A stretch of 64,000 nucleotides of DNA, taken from positions 4,688,011-4,752,010 of the forward strand of contig NC_030850.1 in assembly GCF_000208745.1 (NCBI RefSeq), in the 5' to 3' direction. Source of the DNA: Theobroma cacao (lineage: Eukaryota > Streptophyta > Magnoliopsida > Malvales > Malvaceae). Positions 1 to 9,592 of the stretch are shown piece by piece (the first letter of the stretch is position 1; each line of letters starts with the position of its first letter). The notes under the pieces were generated by a model. That model searched no databases. It was not told the origin of the DNA and worked only from the letters and a program-made list of their open reading frames with translations. Both the position numbers and the translations under genes were made by a program.

Positions 1-1250
1 TGCTGTTCATGCACCCCGTGTCCCTCTTTGTTTCATATAGTGCAACTTTTTCCCTAAAAAAGTGATGATTCTGGATTTTCAATAAAAAGATTATGGGATT
101 TTACACCTGAGTTAATGAAACATTTTATGGCTGATGACCTTCCGAATATCATTAGGCTCAGGCCTGTCTTTGTTTATGTTTAAATCTTGTTCTAGTAATC
201 AATATACACTGGTGTTCAGCCCGATTCTCACAACAACAGAGCCTGTGTTTGGTTCCGATTTGACTTTCAAGTATCTAGTTGTAAAGGGTAAGAGTGGGGA
301 GAGCTAAAATCTAATAAGAGTGAAAATGGAGTCCTTCGTTTATGTTGATTTAGATGTTTACCTAAACCCAAGTCCGGCAAATGGTATCAAACCATGAGCC
401 AATCCAAAAGCAATAACTACCACAACCTCCAAGCATCATGGCTAATGTTCCTTGGCCAGGAGTGTTACAGAAGCTTACCACTACCTTTTAAAGGAAAGAA
501 TTTCTTGAGCCTTTGCACTCCACTCATAAAAGAATGTTCGACTTTCCTTAGACGGCGCAAGGCAGCGGATTTATGATCAGGATGAAATTTACTGGCAAAA
601 CATGTCTCGTCAGTCAAATATAAAAACATAATGTTCCACAATCAAAATGTCTGGTTTTGGGATATGCTGGCAGAAAAACGAGTGTCTTTTTTTTTTTCTA
701 ATTTCTTTTATTGAAATTTACAGGTCACAGGGTGCCTTAAACAGGAGACAAGTGAAAAAGGAAATTGATATTTTATATGTTCTTCTCTTCCCTCCTACTT
801 TGAATATTCTTACTTTTGTAATTATAGATCTATAGTATTATGTTGAAATAATCAAGTTGTCTAATCAAAATCAAGAAGAGCACAACTTTGTAAGATCTGC
901 AAATGGAAAAAATTTGCAATCATGCAAATTGACTAATAAAAAGAAATTACGAATGCAAAGAATAGAATAAAACTTATATTCAAATTTCTCTATGCATTAT
1001 AAAATAAAAAAAGACGGAAAAGAATATATGCTTTCTCATAATTTGACCATATACTACTTTTTGTCTTTAATTTTCTCCAATTCTCCTTTATTTCTAAATG
1101 TTGCTAATAGTATAACTTTAATATTAATTCGGCCCCTTTTTTTATCTTCCCAATTGTATCCACCACCAATTACCTATGTCAACTATCATCAAAATGTTAG
1201 TATTATAATGTATTGTTAAAGCCAGATACTTTAGTGTCTCTCTCTAACCC
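1..1250. other. Intergenic DNA, no gene supported
   Basis: The stretch is AT-rich. The open frames at 394-576, 647-835 and 992-1219 are short, start in unremarkable context and encode peptides with no recognisable motif. An AATAAA-like motif near 82 could mark the 3' end of a gene lying to the left, but no coding sequence for one is visible. I see no repeat structure beyond A/T runs. Confidence 0.5.
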
Positions 1251-1332
1251 GTCGCTTTGGCCGAGTGGTTAAGGCGTGTGCCTGCTAAGTACATGGGATT
1301 TTCCCGCGAGAGTTCGAATCTCTCAGGCGACG
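1251..1332 (+). tRNA. tRNA-Ser(GCT): tRNA-Ser (anticodon GCT)
   Basis: This 82-nt gene folds as a class II (long variable arm) tRNA. The acceptor stem GTCGCTT pairs with AGGCGAC and is followed by discriminator G. Box A (TGGCCGAGTGG) and box B (AGTTCGAATCT) are intact. The anticodon loop contains TGCTAA, giving GCT, which reads AGC and AGT serine codons. The extra arm (TACATGGGATTTTCCCGCG) forms the long hairpin typical of tRNA-Ser. There is no intron and no encoded CCA, as expected for a nuclear tRNA gene. A CAA motif follows the gene and a T-rich stretch lies close downstream, consistent with Pol III termination. It is not near another tRNA. Confidence 0.97.
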
Positions 1333-2748
1333 CAAAATTTTTCAACTTATAACTTTTCTTTTCAAAAATTGGGCCCCAACGGCTTCAAGTCAAGCGGCTC
1401 GAAAGCCTGCCCCAAATCTCACCTAGACTGACCAAAAGCGGGTCATACCTGACCCGGTCAGTCAAGTCCATCCTTGATAAGATTGTATTTGTCAACACTT
1501 AATTAATGCGTACACGTGGATGGCGTTTAGAGGACCGCAGAAGCCCCAAAATGACCTTTCCAAGTTCCAAGTGGGAAATCGGAATCCCAGTCAGTCAATA
1601 ATAGCATTTGGCCCCTCGCACTGGACACTTCTCCCTTCAATATATTTTTTTATTGATTTTTAAATTAATGGCCATAAATTGTCACTTTTAACCCCCAAAC
1701 TCTTTCAACACTTACTGAAAAAATTATGATGATTTTAATTGACTAATTAGCTGGGATCTGTTCAAGCTTTTAAAAATGTTTCGATAAGTATATAATTTCC
1801 CTGTATTTTCTATCCATCATTGTCTCTGTGACAAATGGTCATAGAAAATGGGCTGTTTTCTCTTTGGTGAGATAAAAATGTGATTCTGGCTTGTACTAAT
1901 TTCTTTGCGTCCTTTCTTTAGTAGAAGTTGATAATTAAGCCTAATTAAAAGGCCATCAATGTTTTTGTCAATTTTGAACCAAAAAGTAGTAATTTTTTTA
2001 TCTAGTTATTAAGTACAATTAATTTTATTTTGACAATGGAATTTGCAAATTGCAAGTACCAAATTGGAATCACAACAAATTTAGAAATTGTTAGTGTTAA
2101 TGATAAAAACCATATATCAAGGGTTAAATTTCTTTCAAAGCCGATTCTTTAATTGACATATTGAATTGTATTGTGATTTTCTCTTTTAGAATATTATGAT
2201 GCTTTGATTCCCTTTTCTTTTTTCTCGCTAATAACAAAGAAACGAAGTATGATATGAAAGAGCTAAAATTAGGTCGCACGTAAGAAGTGAGACCGACCAA
2301 TCATAAGAAGCAAGAGTCCCCCAATTTTGAGTCATTCACCAACCAAAAAAACGAAAACAAAAGCAGAGAAACCTTAAGAAGTCTTACATTTTTTTTATGA
2401 AAATAAAAGGCCAGACATTTGAATTTGAATTTAACAAAACTTCTCAAATTGCCATGGACCCGCTCTTTACCTGATAGACTCGTGGCAGGCTCGAGCCAAC
2501 GTTGGCAAATGGCAACTTCAGAAAAAGAAACATTAAGGAACTTTCCAATTTAATTTAAACAAATGCTTTGATGAGAGGTGAAGAATTGAGGCAGCCCAAC
2601 TAGACCAAAGGCACAAACGCGTCAACAAGTAGACACAGCCCAGAGTCTCCACCCAAATTTTTAAATGTTGTCCAGTTCCAATTTTCGCGTAACAGCCGCA
2701 TTCCCACCTGGCTTCGCTGAACCCCCACGCGACCAGCCTCCGCGCAGC
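1333..2748. other. Intergenic DNA and distal promoter of the carrier gene
   Basis: No ORF of note is present. The first 250 bases are GC-richer (about 1370-1620) and include a perfect G-box core CACGTG at 1513-1518. G-boxes are bound by plant bZIP and bHLH factors, but one copy 1.6 kb from a start codon is weak evidence of function. The rest is AT-rich up to the TATA box at 2749. Confidence 0.4.
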
Positions 2749-2756
2749 TATAAATA
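2749..2756 (+). promoter_or_regulatory. TATA box of the dicarboxylate carrier gene
   Basis: A perfect plant consensus TATAAATA sits in a locally GC-rich stretch. It predicts a start of transcription near 2780 and a leader of about 370 nt before the carrier ATG at 3154. The leader is rich in CT and A runs. No strong splice pair was needed to reach the ATG, though a leader intron cannot be ruled out. Confidence 0.7.
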
Positions 2757-2856
2757 CGCTTCCTCGTCTCACAATTAAACCATCCATTCATTTGCTTCTA
2801 CTGTTTTTCTTTGTCAAAAAAAAGAAAAAAAGAAAAAAAGAGTTTCTTCCCAGCAT

Positions 2857-2964
2857 ATGTCTCAAAGGCCTTGCGTTCCTCACTCTTCTTCAATAGCTTT
2901 TGGTCTCCATTCCCATCTCCTGGTTTCCAGTGAGATGAACCCCAACTCCAACTGGTCTCAATAG
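2857..2964 (+). other. Upstream ORF (35 codons) in the carrier leader
   Basis: If transcription starts near 2780, this ATG is the first well-placed one in the mRNA. It opens a 35-codon frame (MSQRPCVPHS...) that ends at TAG, 189 nt before the main start. It is not in frame with the carrier. Upstream ORFs of this size usually reduce translation of the main ORF. I do not recognise the peptide as one of the known conserved uORF groups. Its existence depends on the inferred transcription start and on the leader being unspliced. Confidence 0.45.
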
Positions 2965-3153
2965 TTTAATCTTTTTCTCTTTGTTTTTGGACCATAATTC
3001 TTTTTTTAAAAAAGAAAAAAAAACAAAACCCATCGGTTTAGTTCATTCTGTTGCCTTGAACAAAGGTCATTGTTTTGTTATTTTGCAAGCAAACTTTGTT
3101 AAAGAATCAGGTTCCTAAACAACAAAAAGTTTAGATTTTTTTGGAGAATTAAA

Positions 3154-4119
3154 ATGGGATTCAAAGGTTTTGTTGAAGGAGGCATAGCTTCAATTGTAGC
3201 CGGATGTTCCACCCACCCGCTTGACTTAATCAAAGTCCGAATGCAACTCCAGGGTGAAACACAAGTCCCGAACCCTGCTGTCCAAACCCTCCGCCCTGCT
3301 TTGGCTTTTCCCACAACCACCGCTACCTCCTCCTCCATCCACGTGCCACCATCCGCGGCAGTGCGCGTTGGACCAGTAGCCACCGGAATCCGGATCTTCC
3401 AAACCGAAGGCGTGGCAGCTCTTTTCTCCGGCGTCTCCGCCACTGTCCTCCGCCAGACCCTCTATTCCACCACCCGCATGGGACTGTACGACATCCTGAA
3501 ACAAAAATGGACCGACAAGGAGACCAAAACCATGCCTCTGTCCCGTAAAATCGCCGCTGGGTTAATTGCCGGAGGGATCGGCGCAGCCGTCGGGAACCCA
3601 GCTGACGTGGCAATGGTTCGCATGCAAGCTGATGGCCGTCTCCCTCTATCTCAACGCCGTAACTACACCAGCGTTATTGACGCTATCACCCGCATGAGCA
3701 AACAAGAAGGAATCACTTCCCTGTGGCGCGGATCGTCGCTTACGGTGAACCGTGCAATGTTGGTGACGGCATCGCAGCTGGCTTCTTACGATCAGATCAA
3801 AGAAATGATCTTAGAAAACGGGTTGATGAAAGACGGGCTTGGGACACACGTGGCAGCGAGTTTTTCGGCGGGTTTTGTGGCGGCGGTGGCTTCGAATCCT
3901 GTTGATGTGATCAAGACTAGGGTTATGAACATGAAGGTGGAGCCTGGGCAAAAGCCGCCGTATGCTGGCGCTTTGGATTGTGCTCTCAAGACGGTGAAGG
4001 CGGAAGGGCCCATGGCTTTGTATAAGGGATTTATACCAACGATCTCGAGACAGGGACCTTTTACGGTGGTGCTTTTTGTCACGTTGGAACAGGTTCGGAA
4101 GTTGCTTAAGGAGTTTTGA
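3154..4119 (+). CDS. DIC: Mitochondrial dicarboxylate carrier (DIC/UCP4-6 group)
   Basis: A single-exon gene for a 321-residue mitochondrial carrier (SLC25) protein of the inner membrane. Members of this plant subgroup (Arabidopsis DIC1-3, also named UCP4-6) exchange malate, oxaloacetate, succinate, phosphate and sulfate. The three carrier repeats are clear. Their signature motifs are HPLDLIKVR at residues 21-29, NPADVAMVR at 148-156 and NPVDVIKTR at 248-256. The start MGFKGFVEGG matches the family start directly, so no presequence is expected. A Ser/Thr/Pro-rich loop at about 50-70 lies between helices 1 and 2, where family members vary most. The absence of introns is usual for this subgroup. 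Length is normal (family 313-337). The AG of the last stretch reads RQGPFTVV where relatives often have RQAPFTVV, a mild change. A uORF may precede it at 2857. Confidence 0.95.
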   Translation: MGFKGFVEGGIASIVAGCSTHPLDLIKVRMQLQGETQVPNPAVQTLRPALAFPTTTATSSSIHVPPSAAVRVGPVATGIRIFQTEGVAALFSGVSATVLRQTLYSTTRMGLYDILKQKWTDKETKTMPLSRKIAAGLIAGGIGAAVGNPADVAMVRMQADGRLPLSQRRNYTSVIDAITRMSKQEGITSLWRGSSLTVNRAMLVTASQLASYDQIKEMILENGLMKDGLGTHVAASFSAGFVAAVASNPVDVIKTRVMNMKVEPGQKPPYAGALDCALKTVKAEGPMALYKGFIPTISRQGPFTVVLFVTLEQVRKLLKEF

Positions 4120-4578
4120 GATATATCAACGAGGACGATGATGAAAAAGAATCTTAGGAATTCTATGTTTTAAGTTACGTAATGGGTTTTCCGTTTTATG
4201 TGGTTAAAAAATTGGGAACGAAGGGAAAATTAGTATTCCCTGGAATCTGGAGGCAGAGTTTGTCTTGCGTCTGATTATGAAAGAATGTTTATATCTGGGA
4301 TTCTTATTTTAATACTGAGATCACCATATAATATTTGCTCTTATTTCATTGGCTTCCAATAGATTCTTTTGTTTGCCGTTTTATAGCTTTTGTTTCTGGT
4401 ATTCTATTTCTTAACCCAGAATTAAATATTAGCATAAGCTATTATTCTGGGTGGTTTTCATTGTTTATGTGGAATGTTACAATTTTGAATTCCAAAAACA
4501 ATAGTACCAATATTACACGGCTGATCAAAGTTGAATAACCATAACCACGAATACTCTCATTTAGTCAAAAAAAAAAAA
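4120..4578. other. 3' flank of the carrier gene
   Basis: This holds the presumed 3' UTR, AT-rich with several AATA-type polyadenylation motifs after about 4300. The open frame at 4335-4538 has no recognisable product. I see no other feature. Confidence 0.45.
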
Positions 4579-5172
4579 GGTAAAATATCTTCATCACTTT
4601 AAATTAGATAATCCGTCTCAAAAAAAAAACTTTTGTTAGACACATAAACGCATTTGTTAATCAATAGTTAATATTTTCATTAATTTAATGATATGATAAT
4701 TTTTTTAGATAAATTTATCGTCCATTAAATTTAAAAATTATTATTATATAAATTATAATTTTTAATATTTTTATTCAAATAAAATATTGTCTATTGATTG
4801 GTCATCTCCTGCTCAAACCTAGCCGAGGAACAAATCCAGATGACCGACGCTCCCCTACGGAGCACCTATCTGTTGCTCCCTTGGGGAGCTGATCTGGTGA
4901 TCGTCTCCCTTGGGGAGCTTAAATCGGTGCTCTCCTGAGGAGCAGAGTAGTGCTCCCCAAAGGAGAATCGATCTAGTGTTCCCCAACGGAGCATTGTTAG
5001 ATTTGGACAGTTTCGACACCGGCTAACTTGAAAAAAATTAAAAAAAATATTTTAAATATTTTATATTTAAATAATAATATTATTTTCATATTTAAAATGA
5101 AATATTTATTTAAAAAATTAATAGATTTGTGTGGAATTATAATTAAAATTTTAAAAAATCAAGATATTTTAC
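4579..5172. repeat. Candidate non-autonomous element with internal GCTCC palindrome array
   Basis: A GC-rich core (about 4800-5020) sits abruptly inside very AT-rich flanks. The core holds six related palindromes of the form GCTCC-n-GGAGC beginning near 4849, 4875, 4904, 4929, 4952 and 4978, so they recur every 23-29 bp. The second is perfect: GCTCCC-TTG-GGGAGC at 4875-4889. Between them run variable spacers sharing words such as GATCTGGTGATC and AATCGATCTAGTG. The AT-rich flanks carry a possible inverted repeat: TAAAATATCTT at 4581-4591, answered by AAGATATTTTA at 5161-5171. That pattern resembles a MITE or a Mutator-like non-autonomous element with a subterminal array, but the terminal match is short and AT-rich. 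No ORF is present. Confidence 0.5.
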
Positions 5173-8100
5173 TAAAAAAGAAAACATGCACTCCCAATTT
5201 TACATTTAACTTATTCCCCTAACATTAAAAGGGTACATGCAGAACTAAGAATTGCTAACATTTTTATATTATTTAATTAATTATAATTATAGTACTATTA
5301 CTCTCAGTTGACATCTATTTGGCACAGATGATGAAAATCAATAATTATAAGTAGTCCCAAGGAAATTTCGAGATATGGTGATTGAAATTTTGGAGAGTAT
5401 AAGGTGAGAAAATGGAGCTTTTAGGGGCAGCTTCTTTTGCAATTACCTTATGAAGTATGGGGGGACGTTTTTGAAAATTAAAAATGACCTAAAACGATGG
5501 CCACTGCTACTTTGTTAGTGTCCAACTCATTAATCACTACGCGGCGAAAACCTAAATGAAGGGAACTGTACGCTCTTAGCAAACAATCATAAAGATAGTC
5601 CCAATCAATTGATGTCGACTTGTATCTTCCTTTTAGGTACCTCTGATGGTTGATGTGGGATGAGTCTGAATTACCGACGAGTAAAGACTACCCCACACGA
5701 GTTCGTTTCAAGAAAAAATGTTGCATTTGTCCAAAACAGTGAAACAGGGCGTCGCTGATTGGCCGATCTTGAAGCAGTTACTCGTCACTATTGCCGAATA
5801 TAATAGCCATTCACAATTTTTGGGTCCTACTCCTATTGGCATTGAAAGTCTATTGCCTTTGCCATCGAGTAGAAATTTTCTTTTCTCTGATTTGAGCTTT
5901 AAACAAAAGAATGAAGTTTATCCCCCTTCCTTAGTCATGTACGAATTAAGCATTGACTATATGAGAATGAGAATTCGAATTGAAACTCCATTCTTTTACA
6001 TTAAAACTTATTATATCTTTTAATTTATTAAATGAATTACAAACAAATTCCATAGATATTGAAGGAATTTCTTTTATACGCTGAAAAGAACAACTCGCCA
6101 TTTGATCACTGAATTATTACATAGTATTATTCACAAAACATCTCATCCAAATACGACCCCAGAGAGAAAAATCAGGCAAGAGCTAAGAAGATTTCATTTT
6201 TTTTTTTAGGTTGAGTTTGGTTCTTCCTACACTTTCCATAGTACTAGGCTGTAGTGGGCACATAAACCTGTCCAGACAAGACAATAGGCGGGGGGACAAT
6301 GAATGTGTGGCACCAACCAGCCGGGTTTGCTCAACACTCATCCTGGCACCATTACCGCATCTATAATCGTTGGTTGACAACTTTCTTGGACCCAATAAAC
6401 TTTCAAGGAAATTACTTTACAATGTGCGCTGTCGCCCTCGCCTCCATTAGTGTTTCAATTATTATTTTAATTCATTCAATTATCACCATTTTCTTTTTAT
6501 GAAATTCATTTATAATAAATTTATGAATCTTAAACACTTGAAAGGTGAGGTTAATCAAGTTATTAACAAAATAAAGCTATCTGATTAATATATTATCTAG
6601 ATTAAATTCAAGTGTAAATAAGATTTTTTCACTTATCATGATCAAATTCAAGCATTAATAAAATTTATCATCTTATCATTAGCATGCTATGCTATAAATA
6701 TATGAATCAGTCACATTAATATAGAGTTCATTTGTTAATTCAATATAAAATCATTTGCTTACTTTAATTAATTTTCTTTCACTCTTTTTTGTTTGTTGAT
6801 ATTTGTGTCTCGTTATATTTATTTACATAACAGTTTTCAATATTCTTTTAAAATTTATATTTACTTATTTATTTACTTAACAGTTTTCAATTTTCTTTTA
6901 AAGTTTATATTTGTTCTTCCTTTTAAAGTTTATATTTGCTTGTGTCCCGTTATATGTATTTACTAATAGTTTTCAATTTTTTAAAAGTTTTTTTAAATTT
7001 ATTTAAACAAGTGATGCATACATTTATTGTTAAATCAAATGCTTGAAAGTATAATTTTATTATTCTCATATACTTTGAATTGCAAGATCCTCTTTAATCT
7101 AAGTCCTAAAATTTCCTTTCTAGGCTCTCACTTCTTAATTTAAATTTTTTAATTATTATAGCATTTTGCTTAATGGAAAATGCATGTACCATTTTTTGTT
7201 TAAAATAGGTATTCCATCCATTTTAAATTGGATGTCCACTTTCAGCTTACATGGAGATTCAGAAAAATGTTTCGATTTTACTATTTTTAATTTTTTTAAA
7301 AATTTATTTAATAACATTGATAAAATATATTTTTAATGTCAAAAAGTAAAAAAAAAATCTTAAAAAATAAAGAGATGTGGGTATTGAAAAAATGAAACCT
7401 AACATAATTTAGAAACGAATTAAAAATAAATAAATATTCAATTTGAAACAAACCTCTTTCTTCATTAAAAGAAAAACGAAGAGTTTAACAAGTGGACTTG
7501 AGTTTTAAAGAGTTAGGCCTACCTCGAACTTGACTTCTAATTTTCAGATTAGAATAGGTTTAGGCATATGATTTTTTGATACATAGTTTAGGCATATTAA
7601 TTATATAGTAAAAGCTAGGTTTAAACCCGCCCACGAACAACTCTAAAAGCCAAAAGCAAAAAGAAATGCCAATTTTCCATCAATAAACAAACATTGAATG
7701 TTACGAAAGTATTACCTACTCGTAAAGATAAAAGTTTTTTGTACCATCATCAATTAAAATTTAAAAATGAAAATAAATTTTTTTAAATCACAGAAAATTA
7801 TTTTTTATTACGTAAATCAAAACCTAATAAATTTATTTAAAAAGGCATAAATATCACATGCATCAATAAAACAAGGAAGCACAACTTAGCAGAAAGATAA
7901 GATTTTTTAATTAGTGATTGTTATATACAAGAGACCAGAATTTAAATTTTACATGTATCAAACTGTCCTTGTAGTGAAATTTGTGTCTGCTAATAATATT
8001 TGTTCTTGATTTTACATTTAATAATTTTAAATGTTTAGCTTGCTTTTTTTTAATAAAATAAAGTATTGTATTATTGCTTATTCAGTTATATCAAAGTTTC

Positions 8101-8834
8101 TTTACTTGACACTAAAACATTTAATTTAACAATAAATACATGTATTTAATCTGTTTCAAGACGATTTGGAAGATATCAACAGAAGACATGTATGGTTAAG
8201 TTTGAATTTTTCTTTTAGTAGTTCGGTTGTATTTATTAATATTTGGCGGAATATGGCGTGTGCTAACCAATGGTGTTAGTGCATAGTCCCGCCGTCCAAG
8301 TATTTCCAGAAGAGGTGGCTCGATGTCACAAAGCACCAAGCTTAGATGGAAAAAGACATACCAACAAGTTTTCAGAAGTGACAGAGAGCCATCCACGTTG
8401 TGAAGACGTGGCCTAGGGAAATACCAAGACAATTTTCTTTCATATTCAATATCCTATATTGAATTGCTTTAATATTTGCAGTGAAAATTTAAAATTTCAT
8501 AAACGAATTTAAAAAGTTACTATGAATTCATTAACCTACAATTAAATAAATTAATAAACTAAAAAAAATGATTAAAAACGAGCACAAATCAATTGTTTAA
8601 AACGTTTGTGAAATTTAAAAACTCTACATTCAATGTAAAATAATAATCCTAAATTAATTACTCAAATAAAAAAAAAAAAAGCAGCAAAGTTACATGGTGT
8701 AGTCATGGTGTAGTCAACAGGTGGACTGGATAGATAACAGATGAATTCCATAAGCCTGAACTGGATAGATAACAGATGAATTCTGTAAGTCTGTAAGGAG
8801 AGGGCTGCTGTAGACATAACATTCCTTGTGTTTC
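5173..8834. other. AT-rich intergenic DNA
   Basis: No gene is supported. Within it, 6805-6985 holds three imperfect tandem copies of a block of about 55-60 bp (CGTTATATTTATTTACWTAACAG followed by TTTTCAATTTTCTTTTAAA). A 35-bp direct duplication (CTGGATAGATAACAGATGAATTC) starts at 8726 and 8761. The open frames at 5718-6023, 6183-6395 and 6299-6502 have no motif and no intron-exon context. A somewhat GC-richer island at 8196-8440 is noted as a finding. Confidence 0.5.
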
Positions 8835-9190
8835 TAAGTACATGTTTAGTTTAATTTTTTTTAAATTTATTTATCTTTTAAAAATAAAAATCAAGTCAAA
8901 CATAAATTTTTTAAAAAATTCTTAAAAAAAATAACTTTTATTTTNATCACTCTCTTTTTCTCTCAATCAATCAATCTCCCTCTCCTCTCCCTCTCTCTGC
9001 AAATCACTCCTCTAAAAAAAACTATCTTCATCTATTAAAAAAAACTATTTATGATAATTTTAATCAAAATATTAACTTATAAAAAAAAATTTATCAAATA
9101 ATTTTAATTTAATTTTAAAAATTATTATTTTTCATAAAAACTTCATAATAACTTTTAAGTTTAAAAAAAATCAAACCAAATAGACTTTAA
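8835..9190 (-). mobile_element. MITE (copy A of a family shared with 58941-59336)
   Basis: Imperfect terminal inverted repeats bound this AT-rich block. The left end reads ACATGTTTAGTTTAATTTTTTTTAAA, and the reverse complement of the right end reads GTCTATTTGGTTTGATTTTTTTTAAAC. The minus strand from about 9150 down to 9030 aligns over more than 100 bp, by eye at roughly 80 percent or better, with the plus strand from about 58966 to 59080. The two are therefore one family in opposite orientations. The centre holds a pyrimidine-rich run at about 8950-9010 and one N at 8945. No coding capacity. The ends resemble hAT-type MITEs, but I could not fix a target-site duplication. Confidence 0.65.
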
Positions 9191-9592
9191 GAACACTTTC
9201 ATATTTCTGAGATGGCTTTCACTTCCTATGCGACGAGGCTGTAGCAATTAAACTGATTCCTGTCTGATAACTTTCAACTGAAGAAACACACAGCTTCAAC
9301 TGGATGTAAGGCTGGTGAGTTAAAAAATTGGATATGACACTGTTGAGTTCCCAAAATTTCTATATTTTCCAATAAAAAGACAAAGAAATGATATCCACCA
9401 CGAAGGCTGTGGTGGGGAACCTTCACTAAATTGTTAGAACATGGTCAAAATTTATGCTGAACCATCCACCTGGGTAGTCTCTTCAGGTCCGCTGTTTGTC
9501 TTCCCTTTAGCAGAGTAATACTGTAAAACCATTTTCTATTTTCAACTTATCTGCACAGGAAAATCGACCCTAGATATCGTAGTTGTTGTAAT
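9191..9592. other. 3' flank of the 1125-residue protein gene
   Basis: Presumed 3' UTR (minus strand) and a short spacer. No ORF or repeat of note is visible. Confidence 0.4.

Noticed and set aside
3099..3613. Minus-strand and shifted frames over the carrier gene
   Set aside because: They are shadows of the DIC coding sequence, caused by its GC-rich codons.
4849..4995. CRISPR-like repeat-spacer array
   Set aside because: The units are palindromes with short, similar spacers in a plant nuclear genome. No cas genes exist, and the spacers are related to each other.
5718..6023. 101-codon open frame on the plus strand
   Set aside because: No motif, no splice partners and an AT-driven C-terminus. 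Its surroundings show no gene-like composition beyond a short patch.
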